Of a DNA stretch of 64,000 nucleotides, positions 46,501-57,950 are shown in pieces (the stretch's first letter is position 1; the number at the start of each line of letters is the position of its first letter). The notes beneath the pieces were generated by a model. The model was not told the DNA's origin. It saw nothing but the letters and a program-made list of their open reading frames with translations, and did no database searches. The DNA comes from Boesenbergia rotunda. Its lineage: Eukaryota > Streptophyta > Magnoliopsida > Zingiberales > Zingiberaceae. The position numbers were made by a program, and so were the translations under genes. The DNA lies in the NCBI GenBank assembly GCA_024364735.1, contig JAGFNQ010000713.1:124001-188000 (forward strand). The letters are read 5' to 3'.

Positions 46501-47747
46501 TGTGGGATCAGTTAGAAACGATAGAGGGGGAGGGGTGAATATCGTTCGACAAAATTCTTCGGAAATCGTAAGAGTAATTGCACAGCGGAAAAGAAAAACC
46601 AACACTAACACGTTTGTTTTTACTTTGTTCGGAATCGCGGTCGGCTCCTACTACAAGGCCCACGGTCTTTGACCGTTTATGACGAATAATTCTATATTTC
46701 GTCAAATAATTACAAGTAGAAGTTCGAATATAGAATAAAAAGATTACAGCAATTAAACTAAATTATACTGACAACCGGATGATCGGAGTGTCGCAGCCGC
46801 GGGTCGTCGTTGGCGCTTGAATCTTTAGCACGGGGCATTTCGGAGCAGAGCGCGTCGAAGAATACGTTGGAAAAATGTTGTTTTGAAGCCTAGGGGGTGA
46901 ACCCCTATTTATACTCGTAGCTAGGGCGCCTGACACGTGGCCCTTGTTGCGCGAAACTCAATCCGCAGACTCGGCCTGCGCTTATCCCCTCAACCAGGGC
47001 GCCTGAGTTGACTGGGGTGCCTGTGTTAACACAGGCGCCTCAATGACTGGTTCAGAGGCTTGTGTGGCAGTTTGCTTCGAGTGCTTGGAATAACCCTTCA
47101 CTGGGGCGCCTATCTCAACACAAGCGCCTCACCATTGAGGCGCCTGACTCCATTCAGGTGCCTGAGAGCAGAAATCGTCATTCCTTTATTCCTACAACCA
47201 GGGTTAGTTCTAAACCACAAGAAACATATAAATGCTATAAAATAAAGTATGATTCACAGCCTGAGCTGTCTTGGTTCTGAATTTGGGCTTCCCAAATGGA
47301 ACCCTAGATCGAACCGACGCCTAATGTTTGCTCGATGGGGAACGCGTCCTCACCTACTCCTCTCGGGAGATTTTACCTTTTTGCCAACTGGTTCCTCTGG
47401 TTGGACTTTTGCCCAGCTTCACTCACCAGGTCTTCGTGCCCAGTCTGCGACCAGGACTTAGTGCCCAGCTTCACTCACCAGGTCTTTGGTGCCCTGTCCC
47501 TGACCAGGTCTTAGTGCCCAACATCACTCACCAAGTCTTAGTGCCCAATCTTACGTCAGGACTTAGTTGCCCAGCCCGCGGCCAGGACTTAGTGCCCAAT
47601 TCATAGAACCAGGACTTAATGCCTAGAGTACCTAGGACTTTACCTACACACTTGATAAGCCTTGTTAGATAACAACAAAACCTTAACTTCTGAACCCTTT
47701 TCCATTATCAAAACACAGGTTTGACTTTGGTGCTTCCGGCACCAACA
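46501..47747 (-). repeat. 5' LTR of a family-B-like element (diverged subfamily)
   Basis: It starts TGTGGGATCAG and ends GGCACCAACA. The GGCGCC array is at about 46924-47165. Its centres differ from element B; for example GCCTGTGTTAACACAGGC at 47019-47036 is a perfect 18 bp palindrome. The minus-strand TATA-like box is at about 46910. Confidence 0.85.
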
Positions 47748-49074
47748 ATATTGATTTTGAAGAGACATTTTCCCCTGTTGTGAAGTTTATGTTAATACGT
47801 ATCATTTTAGCTATAGTAGCATATTATGACTTGGAATTACATCAGATGAATGTAAAGACGACATTCCTTAATTGTAATCTTGACAAGGAAATCTATATGG
47901 CACAGCCAGAAGATTATATTGCCGATGACCAAGAGGATAAAGTATGTAGACTTAAAATGTCTATATATGGGCTAAAGCAAATGTCAAGACAATAGAATAT
48001 AAGATTCAATGAAGTCATTTTATCTTATAGTTTTGAAATGATCAATGAGGATCATTGTATTTACCTCAGGGAGGATAAAGGAAAGATTGTCATATTATCG
48101 TTATATGTTGATGATATGCTAATAGCTAGGAATGACATACAATTTGTGATAGAAATCAAATTGTGGCTTTCATCACAATTTATCATAATAGATATGGGAG
48201 AAGCCGAGTACATATTAGGGGTAAAGATCATTAGAGATCGATCAAAAAAACTTTTGGGTTTGTCTCAAGAGGCTTATATTACTAAGATGTTACAACACTT
48301 CAATATGTCAAACTGCAACATTGAACAAACTCCTGTAGCGAGAGACACTGTTCTGAGCAAAAGTATGTATCCCAAGACTCCTAATGAAATAGCCGACATG
48401 AAGAAAAAATCATATGCCAGTGCCATTGGTAGTTTAATGTACACTATGTTGTGTACACATCCTGATATCAGCTATGTTGTTGGCTTGGTTAGCCGTTTCC
48501 AGTCAAACCCAAGATCAAGACACTGGAAGTGAAGAGAATATTCAAATATCTCAAAGGGATGGTAGATTATTGTCTCTGTTTTTAAGGATCAAAGTTGAGC
48601 CTGAAGGGCTACACAGATGCAGATTGGGCAGGAGACCTTGATGATAAAAAATCCACATCGGGTTATACTTTCTTGCTGAATGGTGGCGTCATCTCATGGA
48701 ACAGCAAGAAACAGACTTGTGTAGCACTGTCGACAATGGAAGCTGAATATGTGGCTTATGTAGGGGTTGTACAAGAAGCTGTCTGACTAAGAAGGTTCTT
48801 GAAGCATTTGAATATCGCTGAGGATAGTGGGAGTCCCATTACATTGTATTGTGACAATCAAGCTGCGATAGCTTTTTCCAAGGATCCCAAATATCACAGT
48901 AAAGACAAGCATATAGAAATTAAGTATAATTATGTAACGGATATTGTGGACAAAAGAAAGGTAGTCCTTGAGTATATTCCTACTCGTGCTATGCTTGCAG
49001 CTCTATTTACTAAGTCATTGACTAAAGAGTCATTTCTTGGTTTTGTGAAGTCTTTGGGACTTCATAAAATGTAA
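47748..49074 (+). pseudogene. RT and RNase H of a 5'-truncated copia element
   Basis: The sequence begins abruptly inside RT at IDFEETFSPVV, next to the LTR at 47747. RT motifs: LHQMNVKTTFLN, SIYGLKQMSRQ followed by TAG (47993), LYVDDMLIARND with the YVDD box intact, YILGVKIIRDRS. The connection YASAIGSLMYTMLCTHPDI is followed by a stop at about 48532. RNase H: GYTDADWAGD, STMEAEYVAY, a TGA at about 48784, then LYCDNQAAIAFSKD and a final AALFTKSLTKE. The lineage differs from element A (no SIRE-type tail). Confidence 0.9.
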
Positions 49075-50240
49075 CAGATTATAAAACAATCAAATATATA
49101 AAAGTGTCATGATTTATTCAGTGTATATTGGTGTTACATTTTGGATAAAAGTCTCGATAAGCATGTTGGCAGGTTGAGATTGGTCCACTCACATGGATGA
49201 TCATCTCTATTTGTTGAGTATAAATAGAGGTAAGACCATTACTTATGGGATAGCTTATGTAGCTATAAATAGAGACATACTCATAAGTTGGGGTCGCCTT
49301 GATTTTTGTATCAAGATGAGATCATTTATGATCGGAGTAAATGAACCCACCATTTACTGAATCTGTTGAAAGCCAGATTGAAATTCATAAGTTGAATTCA
49401 CGATTAGACATTAGATATGTGTAAATCAAAATCTGTACGATGTTAATTTTTGAGAAAAACATGCACTCTTTTTGTTAAAAGAGAAAAATATCGCAACATG
49501 TGATTCATACCACATGTGCTATAGCGACAATAAGGGTAGTAGGAGAATGGATCTCTGCTTCTCTACTATGTGAGACTCTTGAGATTATAAGTTAATCTTA
49601 GATTTATCCTACGTGACTATTTAGCTATCTGCTTTAAATTTTAATCAGTGTCGCTACCTTAGCATATATCCTATTGGCTATGGATGATTAGGTCTATGGA
49701 GCATAACTAGGAAAGCAACTGATTAAAATGAATAGATTCAAGCTAAATAGGAAGATTAAGAGAGATTTATATCATTGACACTTGTTTACTGGTCGACCAA
49801 TTATAATTTTTGTTGAGTACTTAAAATGTGATTGTGAATAATTTGTATTGAATGGAAATACTGAACATGCTCTTGACTTAATTGTCATTACAAGAGATTA
49901 GAGATGTTCATATTAATGTAAATGATTTAGTTGGGGTAAAAATAAGTGATTGATGTCTCTGATTCTTGTGATAGAGCGACTAAGTAAAGTGTAACAACTT
50001 TCTTATTATTGATCGCTCAGAGAGCAACTAAGTTAAGTGTCATAACTTTCTTAACAATGATTGCTCGGTATGCTTGCTGTCGCACGAATCATTTTCCCTA
50101 AAGTATGAATTGGATGTTCTATTAGTCTATGTGACTATATGGTCTTTGTGACTATCTGATTTTTGTAAACTAGTTATGATATGATTTTTGTGATCTGATT
50201 CTTATTTAGTCTATGTGACTTGACTTGGACGAGTGGGAGA
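49075..50240 (+). other. 3' tail of the truncated copia
   Basis: AT-rich, no ORF. It ends with polypurine tract GAGTGGGAGA (50231-50240) directly before an LTR start. At 1.2 kb it is long for a copia with so short an LTR. Confidence 0.65.
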
Positions 50241-50553
50241 TGTAGGAAGTTAGAAACGTGGGGGAAGTAGGCTCCCCACTTCTCCACTTCTCCCCCCTCC
50301 CCTTCCCTAGACCCTCTACTATAAAAGGGGAGGGGGTGCGTCCAAGAGAGAACACGAGGAAAACGAGAAGGGGAACATCCAAAAAGTCAGAGGGATTTGG
50401 TTCGTGAATACGAGAGTGGAAGAGCTTTCCGATTGCGTGATCATTTTTCCGACAGCAAGCATGAAGAACAACGAAGGATTTGCGAATATCACTGTAAGTG
50501 TTTACCGTTTACAATTTCGCAAATTCGTTCTTTATCATGCATTAGAATCTACA
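50241..50553 (+). repeat. 3' LTR of the truncated copia
   Basis: It begins TGTAGGAAGTTAG after a polypurine tract and ends GAATCTACA. The TATA box CTATAAAAGGGG is at about 50320. The end is placed on the TG/CA rule alone because the 5' LTR is missing. Confidence 0.65.
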
Positions 50554-50561
50554 TAAAGGAT

Positions 50562-51260
50562 TGTTGGGGCTGCAAGGTTGCAAACATAGTCCCACATCGA
50601 AAACACATGGGAAAGATCATAGGATTATAAGGAAAAAAGATATCTCTATTAGTATGAGGCCTTTTGGGAGAGCCCAAGAGTAAAATCATGAGGACTTAGG
50701 CCTAGAGTGGACAATATCATACTATTGTGGAGATATCTAAATTCCTTTCGGTCCTAACAAATGGTATCAGAGTCAGGTTGCTCTTCACCGGACTAACCGC
50801 CGAAAGAAGCACGAGCTAGAGCCATGATCCAGATATAACCATGTGGGTTAAGCCTTGAATAAACGATGTGTGAGCTCCCGTATCTTGATCAAGAGGACCA
50901 GACACTAGGCAGAGAAGTCCTAGTTGCGACTAGACGGTGAAGTACTAGTAGATCGGGTGGACTGAGGGGTAGAAAGTCCTGGTGAGTTGAGGATTGGACA
51001 TCAAACGGAAAGGGTTTCTGCTTGAGGGGGGGCTTGTGGTCCTTTGTTTGAGGGGAGGGGATTGTTGGGGTTGCAAGGTTGCAAACATAGTCCCACATCG
51101 AAAACACATGGGAAAGATCATAGGCTTATAAGGAAAAAAGATATCTCCATTGATATGAGGTCTTTTGGAAGAGTCCAAGAGCAAAATCATGAGGGCTTAG
51201 GCCTAGAGTGGACAATATCATACTATTATGGAGATATGTAAATTCTTTTCGATTCTAACA
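50562..51260 (+). mobile_element. TRIM-like element
   Basis: Two 198 bp LTRs (50562-50759 and 51063-51260) begin TGTTGGGG and end CTAACA. They contain the word AGTCCCACATCG, common in plant TRIMs. The primer-binding site TGGTATCAGAGT is at 50762-50773 and the polypurine tract GAGGGGAGGGG at about 51050-51060. The 303 bp interior has no ORF, so the element depends on other elements' proteins. No target duplication: left flank AGGAT, right flank TTAGA. Confidence 0.92.
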
Positions 51261-52235
51261 TTAGATGCTTCTAATTTTGCAACTATAGCATCAATAAAAT
51301 CAGAAAAGTGCAAAAAAGTTGTTGATATTGATTTAAAGAAAATCATAGATGTTTAGATTTAACTATGACACTGTGTAAAGACAGTTGAATTTTTTAACAA
51401 TTTCTATAAATTGATGGAATCATGAATTCAGAGTATTTGAGCATAAAACTCGAGAGAGCAAAAGAAACTTATGGGATAAAATTTGGACTAAAACTGACTT
51501 ATATAGATCTATCAATGAGTTTTTAAAAAAATTCATTAATGGCTAATGGCTATAGACATGATTAAAAAAAATATAAGAAAATTATTAATGTTGTCCTAGA
51601 GTAAATTATAGGTGTTAAATTCAGATATGATAGTATACCAAAGTAAAGAAGGTTAACTTTTTAAAATAATATTCTCTAAATTGATAGAGATTATGAATCA
51701 AAAGTTTTTGAGAATGATAAGACTCGTGGGATTGAAGAAACCTATTAGATTTAAATCTCTTGATTTCATCTTTGATTACCAAGATAGTGATACTTTTACG
51801 AAATCATGACCAATGTGGTAATATTTGACAAAATCAATATTAAGGTGATATACTTTGAGAAAATCAACACTAAAAACACCAAATTATTTTTATTTTTAAT
51901 TTTTAATTTTTCTTGTTTTAGTTGTATTTCACTTTTTTCTCTATTGTAATTAGCTATTAAAAAAATAAAACTAATTTTTATTTCTTTACTTTTATTAACA
52001 GTCTCTTATTTATATAATTGTTTATTAATATTTTGTTTTTTAAAATTTTTTCTTAAAGTTCTATCCCGGGATATATCTCAGGCATCCGTAGTTTAATCCC
52101 CAGCTACGACATTTTTGTAGGATTTTTTTATAAATGGGACACGAATATTGGGGCACTGGACTTCTAGACCGTCCGCCACGGGCGCTTTCTGATTTACCCT
52201 GGTGATCAGTCGGTAACTTTCGTAGGATCAAATTG
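51261..52235. other. AT-rich intergenic stretch, unassigned
   Basis: No ORF. Two imperfect copies of an 80-90 bp segment (about 51385-51470 and 51650-51740) share AAATTGAT and GAATCA/TTTGAG words. About 52063-52230 is less AT-rich and could be a short repeat, but I recognise no family. Confidence 0.4.
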
Positions 52236-53992
52236 TGTTGGTTTTTCGTCTGGATGCGATTCTCTCCATATCCTCGGATTAAAATTTTCTATTAATTAGA
52301 AAGAATTCGGATGGAAAGAATCTTTTCGAACAACCTTTTTTATCATCGTACTATTTGATTGAGGGGTCACTTGAACAAACTTATTGTTCAAGCAATCTAA
52401 CTCCTTTGTCAAATAGACGCGGAATAGACGACAATTGGATCATCGATTTTTGTGTTTATCATCGGGGTCCATAACAAATAAGAAAACAATAATCAAACTA
52501 GAACAAGAAACAAGATTTATACCTCTTGTTTACCTCTTGATCTTCTATCGTATTCCTATCCTCTTCTTGGACGTCGTGTGGGCGACGGTCTTCCAAGAAA
52601 TGAAGTCACCAAAGCCACCACCTCTTCCTCTCTTGCTTGTGCCGACCAAAAAGAAGGAATCCTTCCTTGTTGCCACCGGCCCAAAGGATGAAGAACCTCC
52701 CTCCTTCCTTCTTTCTTGCACAAAAACCACACCCTATCTTGTAGATGCCACATGCCCAAAGAGGAAGAGAAGATGAGAAGAGAAGTAGAGAAGGAAGAAA
52801 GAATTCTCCCCTTCCCCAAAACCCTAGCCTCCCACTTCTTGCTTCCTTGCGCCGGCGCCACCTAGGGGTTCTTGTGGTTTGGTTGCCGTCGGCCAATCTC
52901 CTTATCCTCTCAAGTTTCCGCCGACCAAGAGAAGAGGTGAGAAACCCTCCTTGCTTCCTTGCGCCACAACTCAAGAGGAGAGAAGAGAAGAAACTTCTCT
53001 TCTTCTCCACCTTTGCTGCCGGCCAACCCTAAGCGAGAGAGAGTGAGAGAGGAGAGAAAACCAAGTTAGGTTAAGGCTTTGGTTTCATGACTCATGAGGT
53101 ATATATAGGGTACAATATGGACCATGAGGAGGAGTTGGTTTTGATATCCTAATGGATCCCAAGCCCGATCCATTAATGATAACCCACTCCACTAATGGGT
53201 TATCATTGAACTACCGCACCAACCCCATAATTAAATATGGGCTCCACCATATTATATGTACATATTCTCTCTGTGTTTAAGATTTACATGCCCATTAATT
53301 AATTAAACTACTGACAATTTAATTAATTAATATCTAACTCCATGAGTAGTACCACTCAACCTTATCATCATGTCAGACCAAGTCGACCTGCAGGATTTAC
53401 ATGATGAACTTTATGAACTCCTTAAGGAGACATCATCATCCTAACGCATTAGGACACAGTTTCATTCTATAATCAACGACACACCATGTATATAATATTA
53501 TTTCCCAATTTACAGGGCTTATTGATTTAACAAATAAATCTCGCTTATTGGTAAATTAAAGAAATACATATTAAGTACATGTGCCCATTATTATATCGGG
53601 ATTAAGAATATGTACATCATAATATCTGAGGTTTAATTCGATTATATAGTCAGTATAAATCGAATCACCTCTAATCGGTCCTGCTCAATACACACAAAGT
53701 GTACTAGTGTAATTCTATAGTCAAGATAGACTAATACCAAATTACACTACAACCATTCCAATGGTTTGTCCAAATCCATCTCGGTTGTGAGCCACTACTT
53801 ATATTTCACAAGGAACTGATAACATGATCTTCTGTGTGGTATCACACACCATGTTATCTACAATATAAAGTAAAGGACAATAGCATATATAACAAATATA
53901 AAATGCAAATAATGATCATGTGATTCTTATTCCAAAATTAGATGTTCATACAAAAGCAAGGCTTTTAGTATACATCCTAACAATCTCCCACT
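52236..53992 (-). repeat. 3' LTR of copia J
   Basis: Its right end CATCCTAACA abuts a minus-strand polypurine tract (AGTGGGAGATT). The TATA box TATATATA is read leftward at about 53099, followed in that direction by a G/A-poor leader. The left edge at TGTTGGTTTTT is tentative, with no target duplication seen. Confidence 0.68.
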
Positions 53993-54039
53993 TATACTAA
54001 TTAAAAGACTATACTACCATGAAACTACCATACATCTGA

Positions 54040-54902
54040 TTCTCATCCCCTCCACATGTCTATCATAAGCTTTCGCAGGAAGGGCCTTAGTGAAAGGATC
54101 TTCCAGGTTATCCTCTGATGCAATCTTGACGACAACAACTTCTCCTTGCTTTACGATGTCTCGTATCAGGTGGTACTTGCGCTGTGTTTACTTGCCTTAT
54201 GGGCTCGTGGTTCTTTCGAGTTTGCTACTACACCACTGTTATCACAATATATTGTGATAGCTTTGGGCAAATCAGGAATCACATCTAAGTCCATAAAGAA
54301 GTTCCTGAGCCACACAACTTCCTTGGCAGAGGCTGCGACATACTCAGCTTCTATGGTGGAGTCTATAATGCATTTTTGGTTGATACTCCTCCATACTATG
54401 ACTCCACCTCCCAAAGTAAACACATACCCCGAGATAGACTTACTGTTATCCCTATCTGATTGGGAATCAAAATCTGTGTAACCCACAGGGAGCAATCGAT
54501 CTGTCTGGTAATCTAGTCTATAATCTCTAGTCCTTTTCAGGTACTTTAATATATGCTTTACCGCAGTCCAATGTCCTTGTCATGGATTACTTTGATATCT
54601 ACTAACCATACCCACGACAAAGCAGATTTCTGACCTCGTACATAACATAGCATACATGAGGCTTTCTACAGCCGAAGCATAAAGAGCCGCCTACATCTCC
54701 TCTATCTCCTTTGATGTTTTAGGACACATCTCCTTAGATAAAGGTACTCCATGCCGAAAAGGTAGAAAACCTTTCTTAGAGTTTTGCATGCTAAAACGAG
54801 CTTGGATAGTGTCAATGTATGAAGCATGAGATAAGCACAACATCCTTTTCTTGCGATCCCTTATAACTTTGATCCCAAGGATGTGTCCAGCTTCTCCCAA
54901 GT
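54040..54902 (-). pseudogene. RT end and RNase H of copia J
   Basis: Minus strand. It starts inside RT at LGEAGHILGIKVIRDRKKRM and is cut at 54902. SYIDTIQARFSMQNSKKGFL follows, then a stop near 54691. RNase H: VGYTDFDSQSDRDNSKSISG, STIEAEYVAAS, ITIYCDNSGVVANSKEPRAH. A shift near 54166 leaves the C-terminal block with LEDPFTKAL in another frame. The polypurine tract and LTR follow to the left. Confidence 0.87.
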
Positions 54903-56413
54903 TTTATTATACCTAACTTTATAATAAAACAAATAGATCTCTCCTTTTATTATGGAATAAATTTTACAAGAAAATTATAAATTTTCTTATTATGGAAAAA
55001 TCAATTCATAATTGATTTTATAAAATTAAAATAAACCATTCCATGGATTATTTAAATTTCCATAAAAAGAATAAATTTCTATAAATTTCTTTATACAAAT
55101 TTATTTATCCATAATTTATAAAACAAATCGCGCTAGATTTATTTTATTAATTAAACCAAATAAATTGGTTTTTCCCCAATATTGTGGTCGGCCAAACCAA
55201 AGGGGGTTGGCACCCTCTTTGGCCGGCAAAACCGAGCCGAACCGATTGCGAATTAAACTCATTTAATTCACCCAATAAGCCTTCAAAAGACTTAGCCATT
55301 TTTAGCTTCCGTTGCGCCTCTGATTAACTCAGATTCGACTTATTTCTCTTAATCGGAAAATCCAATTTTCAACTCGTTTTAAATCCCTCGGATTACTCGT
55401 AGTGCGTGTGACTAAATAGGCTTTCGATTTATGTTGGCCGTCTATAATCAACTAATTATAGAACGATCATGAGTGGCACCTAGTAGTACATCATGACCCC
55501 CAATTAATCGAAAGATCAACGGTTGACCTCAGAAGTAATTCTGAAACCCTTCAGCAGCTCTAATGAATCGTGCCCCATTCCCTTCACCATCTTATACCCA
55601 CTTGGTTCAGGACATGGTCTGTGTGTGTCAGTCCCCACTAGGCTGACTACGTCACACCTAGCCCAAGTAGTGTCTTTCTCGTCCTTTGGATTTCTAATTA
55701 CTCTCATGTATTTAAGAGACTCATACTCTAATCATGACATGCTCTGGCCAGAGGCTTTGAGTAACAATCCGACGATAGGCCTGGGTATACATCTCCTCGC
55801 AAGGAGTGGTGAATCCTTTGTAGGCTGTTCAAACATCTTCGGGCACTTCGGCTTATACCCAATCATCCTGGGTCCACACCTCCTTGGAGATGCTTGCTTA
55901 AGATGTTAAAGTATAAGTATCCATGACCAAGATGACTTGAACACCGCAAGTCAAAGGAACATCGCACTTAAGCTACAGTAAGAACTTCACTGACATATCT
56001 ATATAGATTACCATATGAAGTTTTACAGCTAGTCACTCCAATGAACTAGTTCCCTTAACTAGCATCCATGTTTATCTCCGGACATCCCAATGTCACCAGC
56101 CAGTGAGAATCAGCTGATTAGAGAATAACCCATGCTAGTCTCAACAGAATTGATAGTGTCCGTTTTTATCAATTCATCGACTAGGGATATTTTCAATACT
56201 TCACAATTGCACATGTAGAGATAATCACTAGTTGTGATCTCATCACAAATTCTCTTATGCTGTGAATTGTATTGCGGACATTCAGTAGATGAGTTTAAGA
56301 TCCCAATCAAATACACAAACATGTATACTCAAATAGTGAATTTTCATTTATTAAAATAAATGTTTACAATCATAAGGCGATTGCCTTAGGACACTTCTCT
56401 CATATCACTAACA
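54903..56413 (-). repeat. 3' LTR of copia K, far end unresolved
   Basis: The right end CACTAACA abuts a minus-strand polypurine tract (CAAGTGGGAGTTT). No gene. The left edge abuts RT of copia J at 54902, but I see no clean TG terminus, so this LTR may be truncated or followed by another small insertion. Confidence 0.6.
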
Positions 56414-56427
56414 AACTCCCACTTGGC

Positions 56428-57213
56428 CTAATGCCAATCGCTACGGTATCCAATACCACAGGCTCTAACATGACCCTCAAACTTGCTCTGAGGCAAGGCC
56501 TTAGTTAAAGGATCCGCTAAATTCCTTTCAGTGGGAATTTTCTCAATTTGTATATCATTCCTACTTATAATCTCTCTGATCAGATGATAGCGGCGAAGCA
56601 CGTGTTTGGATCGCTGACGAGACCTTGGTTCTTTTGCTTGTGCAATAGCTCCATTGTTGTCGCAGTAAACCGGCACTGCTTCATCAATGGTTGGAACCAC
56701 ACCAAGTTCGGAGACGAACTTCTTGATCCAGACTGCTTCCTTTGCTGCTTCCGAAGCTGCGATATATTCCGCTTCCGTGGTAGAATCCGCTACGGTGTCT
56801 TGTTTGGAACTCTTCCAACTTATTGCGCCTCTATTCAAAGTAAATACGTATCCAGACTGAGATTTGGAGTCATCCTTATCTGTCTGGAAACTGGCATCTG
56901 TATACCCACGTATTACCATATCTCCTTCTCCATATATTAGGAACACATCCTTAGTTCTTCTTAAGTACTTAAGGATTGTCTTGACAGCCGCCCAATGATC
57001 CATTTCTGGATCCGACTGGTATCTGCTTGTGACACTCAAAGCATACGATACATCGGGCCTTGTACATAACATAACATACATGATAGATCCTATCGCGGAT
57101 GCATAAGGAATCTTATTCATGCAAATCCTCTCATCTTCTGTGCGCGGACACATAGACTTTGAAAGGTTGATCCCATGCCTGATGGGAAGGTAACCTTTCT
57201 TGGATTCCGACAT
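56428..57213 (-). pseudogene. RNase H and pol C-terminus of copia K
   Basis: The frame is open for 261 codons. The RT thumb segment (FSMSESKKGYLP region) leads into YASAIGSIMYVMLCTRPDVS. RNase H acids lie in GYTDASFQTDKDDSKSQSG, STTEAEYIAASEAAKEAVW and VYCDNNGAIAQAKEP. The end has ERNLADPLTKALPQ. A frameshift near 57130-57210 separates it from the RT body. Apart from that it looks intact. Confidence 0.9.
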
Positions 57214-57941
57214 GCTAAACCTTTTAGCACTCGGTCTATATACGTAGACTGCGAAAGACCAAGCAACCGTTTTGATCTATCTCTATAGATTCTAATCCCA
57301 AGGATATAGGTTGCTTCTCCCAGGTCTTTCATGGAGAAAGTTTTGGACAACCAAATTTTAACTGTCTGTAAAACTGATATATCGTTTCCTATAAGTAATA
57401 TGTCATCGACATATAATACTAGGAATACGACTGCACTCCCACTAACCTTCTTGTACACACAAGGTTCGTCAGGATTTTGTGAGAAATCAAACTCTTTGAT
57501 TGTCTCATCAAAACGGATGTTCCAGCTCCTAGATGCTTGCTTCAGTCCATATATGGATCGTCGAAGCTTGCATACTTTGGTTTTATCAACCGATGTGAAA
57601 CCTTCAGGTTGTATCATGTATACATCCTCAAGCAGGTTTTCATTAAGGAAAGCTGTTTTCACATCCATTTGCCATATCTCATAATCATAATGAGCTGCTA
57701 TGGCTAGGAGCATCCGAATGGATTTAAGCATAGATACTGGCGAATAGGTTTCGTCATAATCAATTCCTTGTTTCTGACGATATCCTTTTGCCACTAATCT
57801 AGCCTTAAAGGTAACAACATTACCTTCCATGTCGGTTTTCTTCTTGAAAAGCCACTTGCACCCTATGGGTTTAATCCCTTCAGGTGGGTTAACCAAGTCC
57901 CATACTTGATTTTCGTACATGGAATCCATTTCCGATTTCAT
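57117..57941 (-). pseudogene. Reverse transcriptase of copia K
   Basis: Motifs in order: WDLVNPPEGIKPIGCKWLFK, FKARLVAKGYRQKQGIDYDE, TYSPVSMLKSIRMLLAIAAH, IWQMDVKTAFLNENL, YGLKQASRSWNIRFDE, LYVDDILLIGND with an intact YVDD box, and YILGIRIYRDRSKRLLGLSQ. The last roughly 30 residues are out of frame. This is the least damaged RT in the window. Confidence 0.92.
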
Positions 57942-57950
57942 GGCTTCAAG

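Noticed and set aside
50562..50759. Cassandra TRIM with an embedded 5S rRNA promoter
   Set aside because: No 5S-like internal promoter sequence is visible in the LTR.
52435..53032. Overlapping reading frames on both strands in 52435-53032
   Set aside because: They lie in the C/T-rich leader of the copia J LTR, with no domain and no supporting codon pattern.
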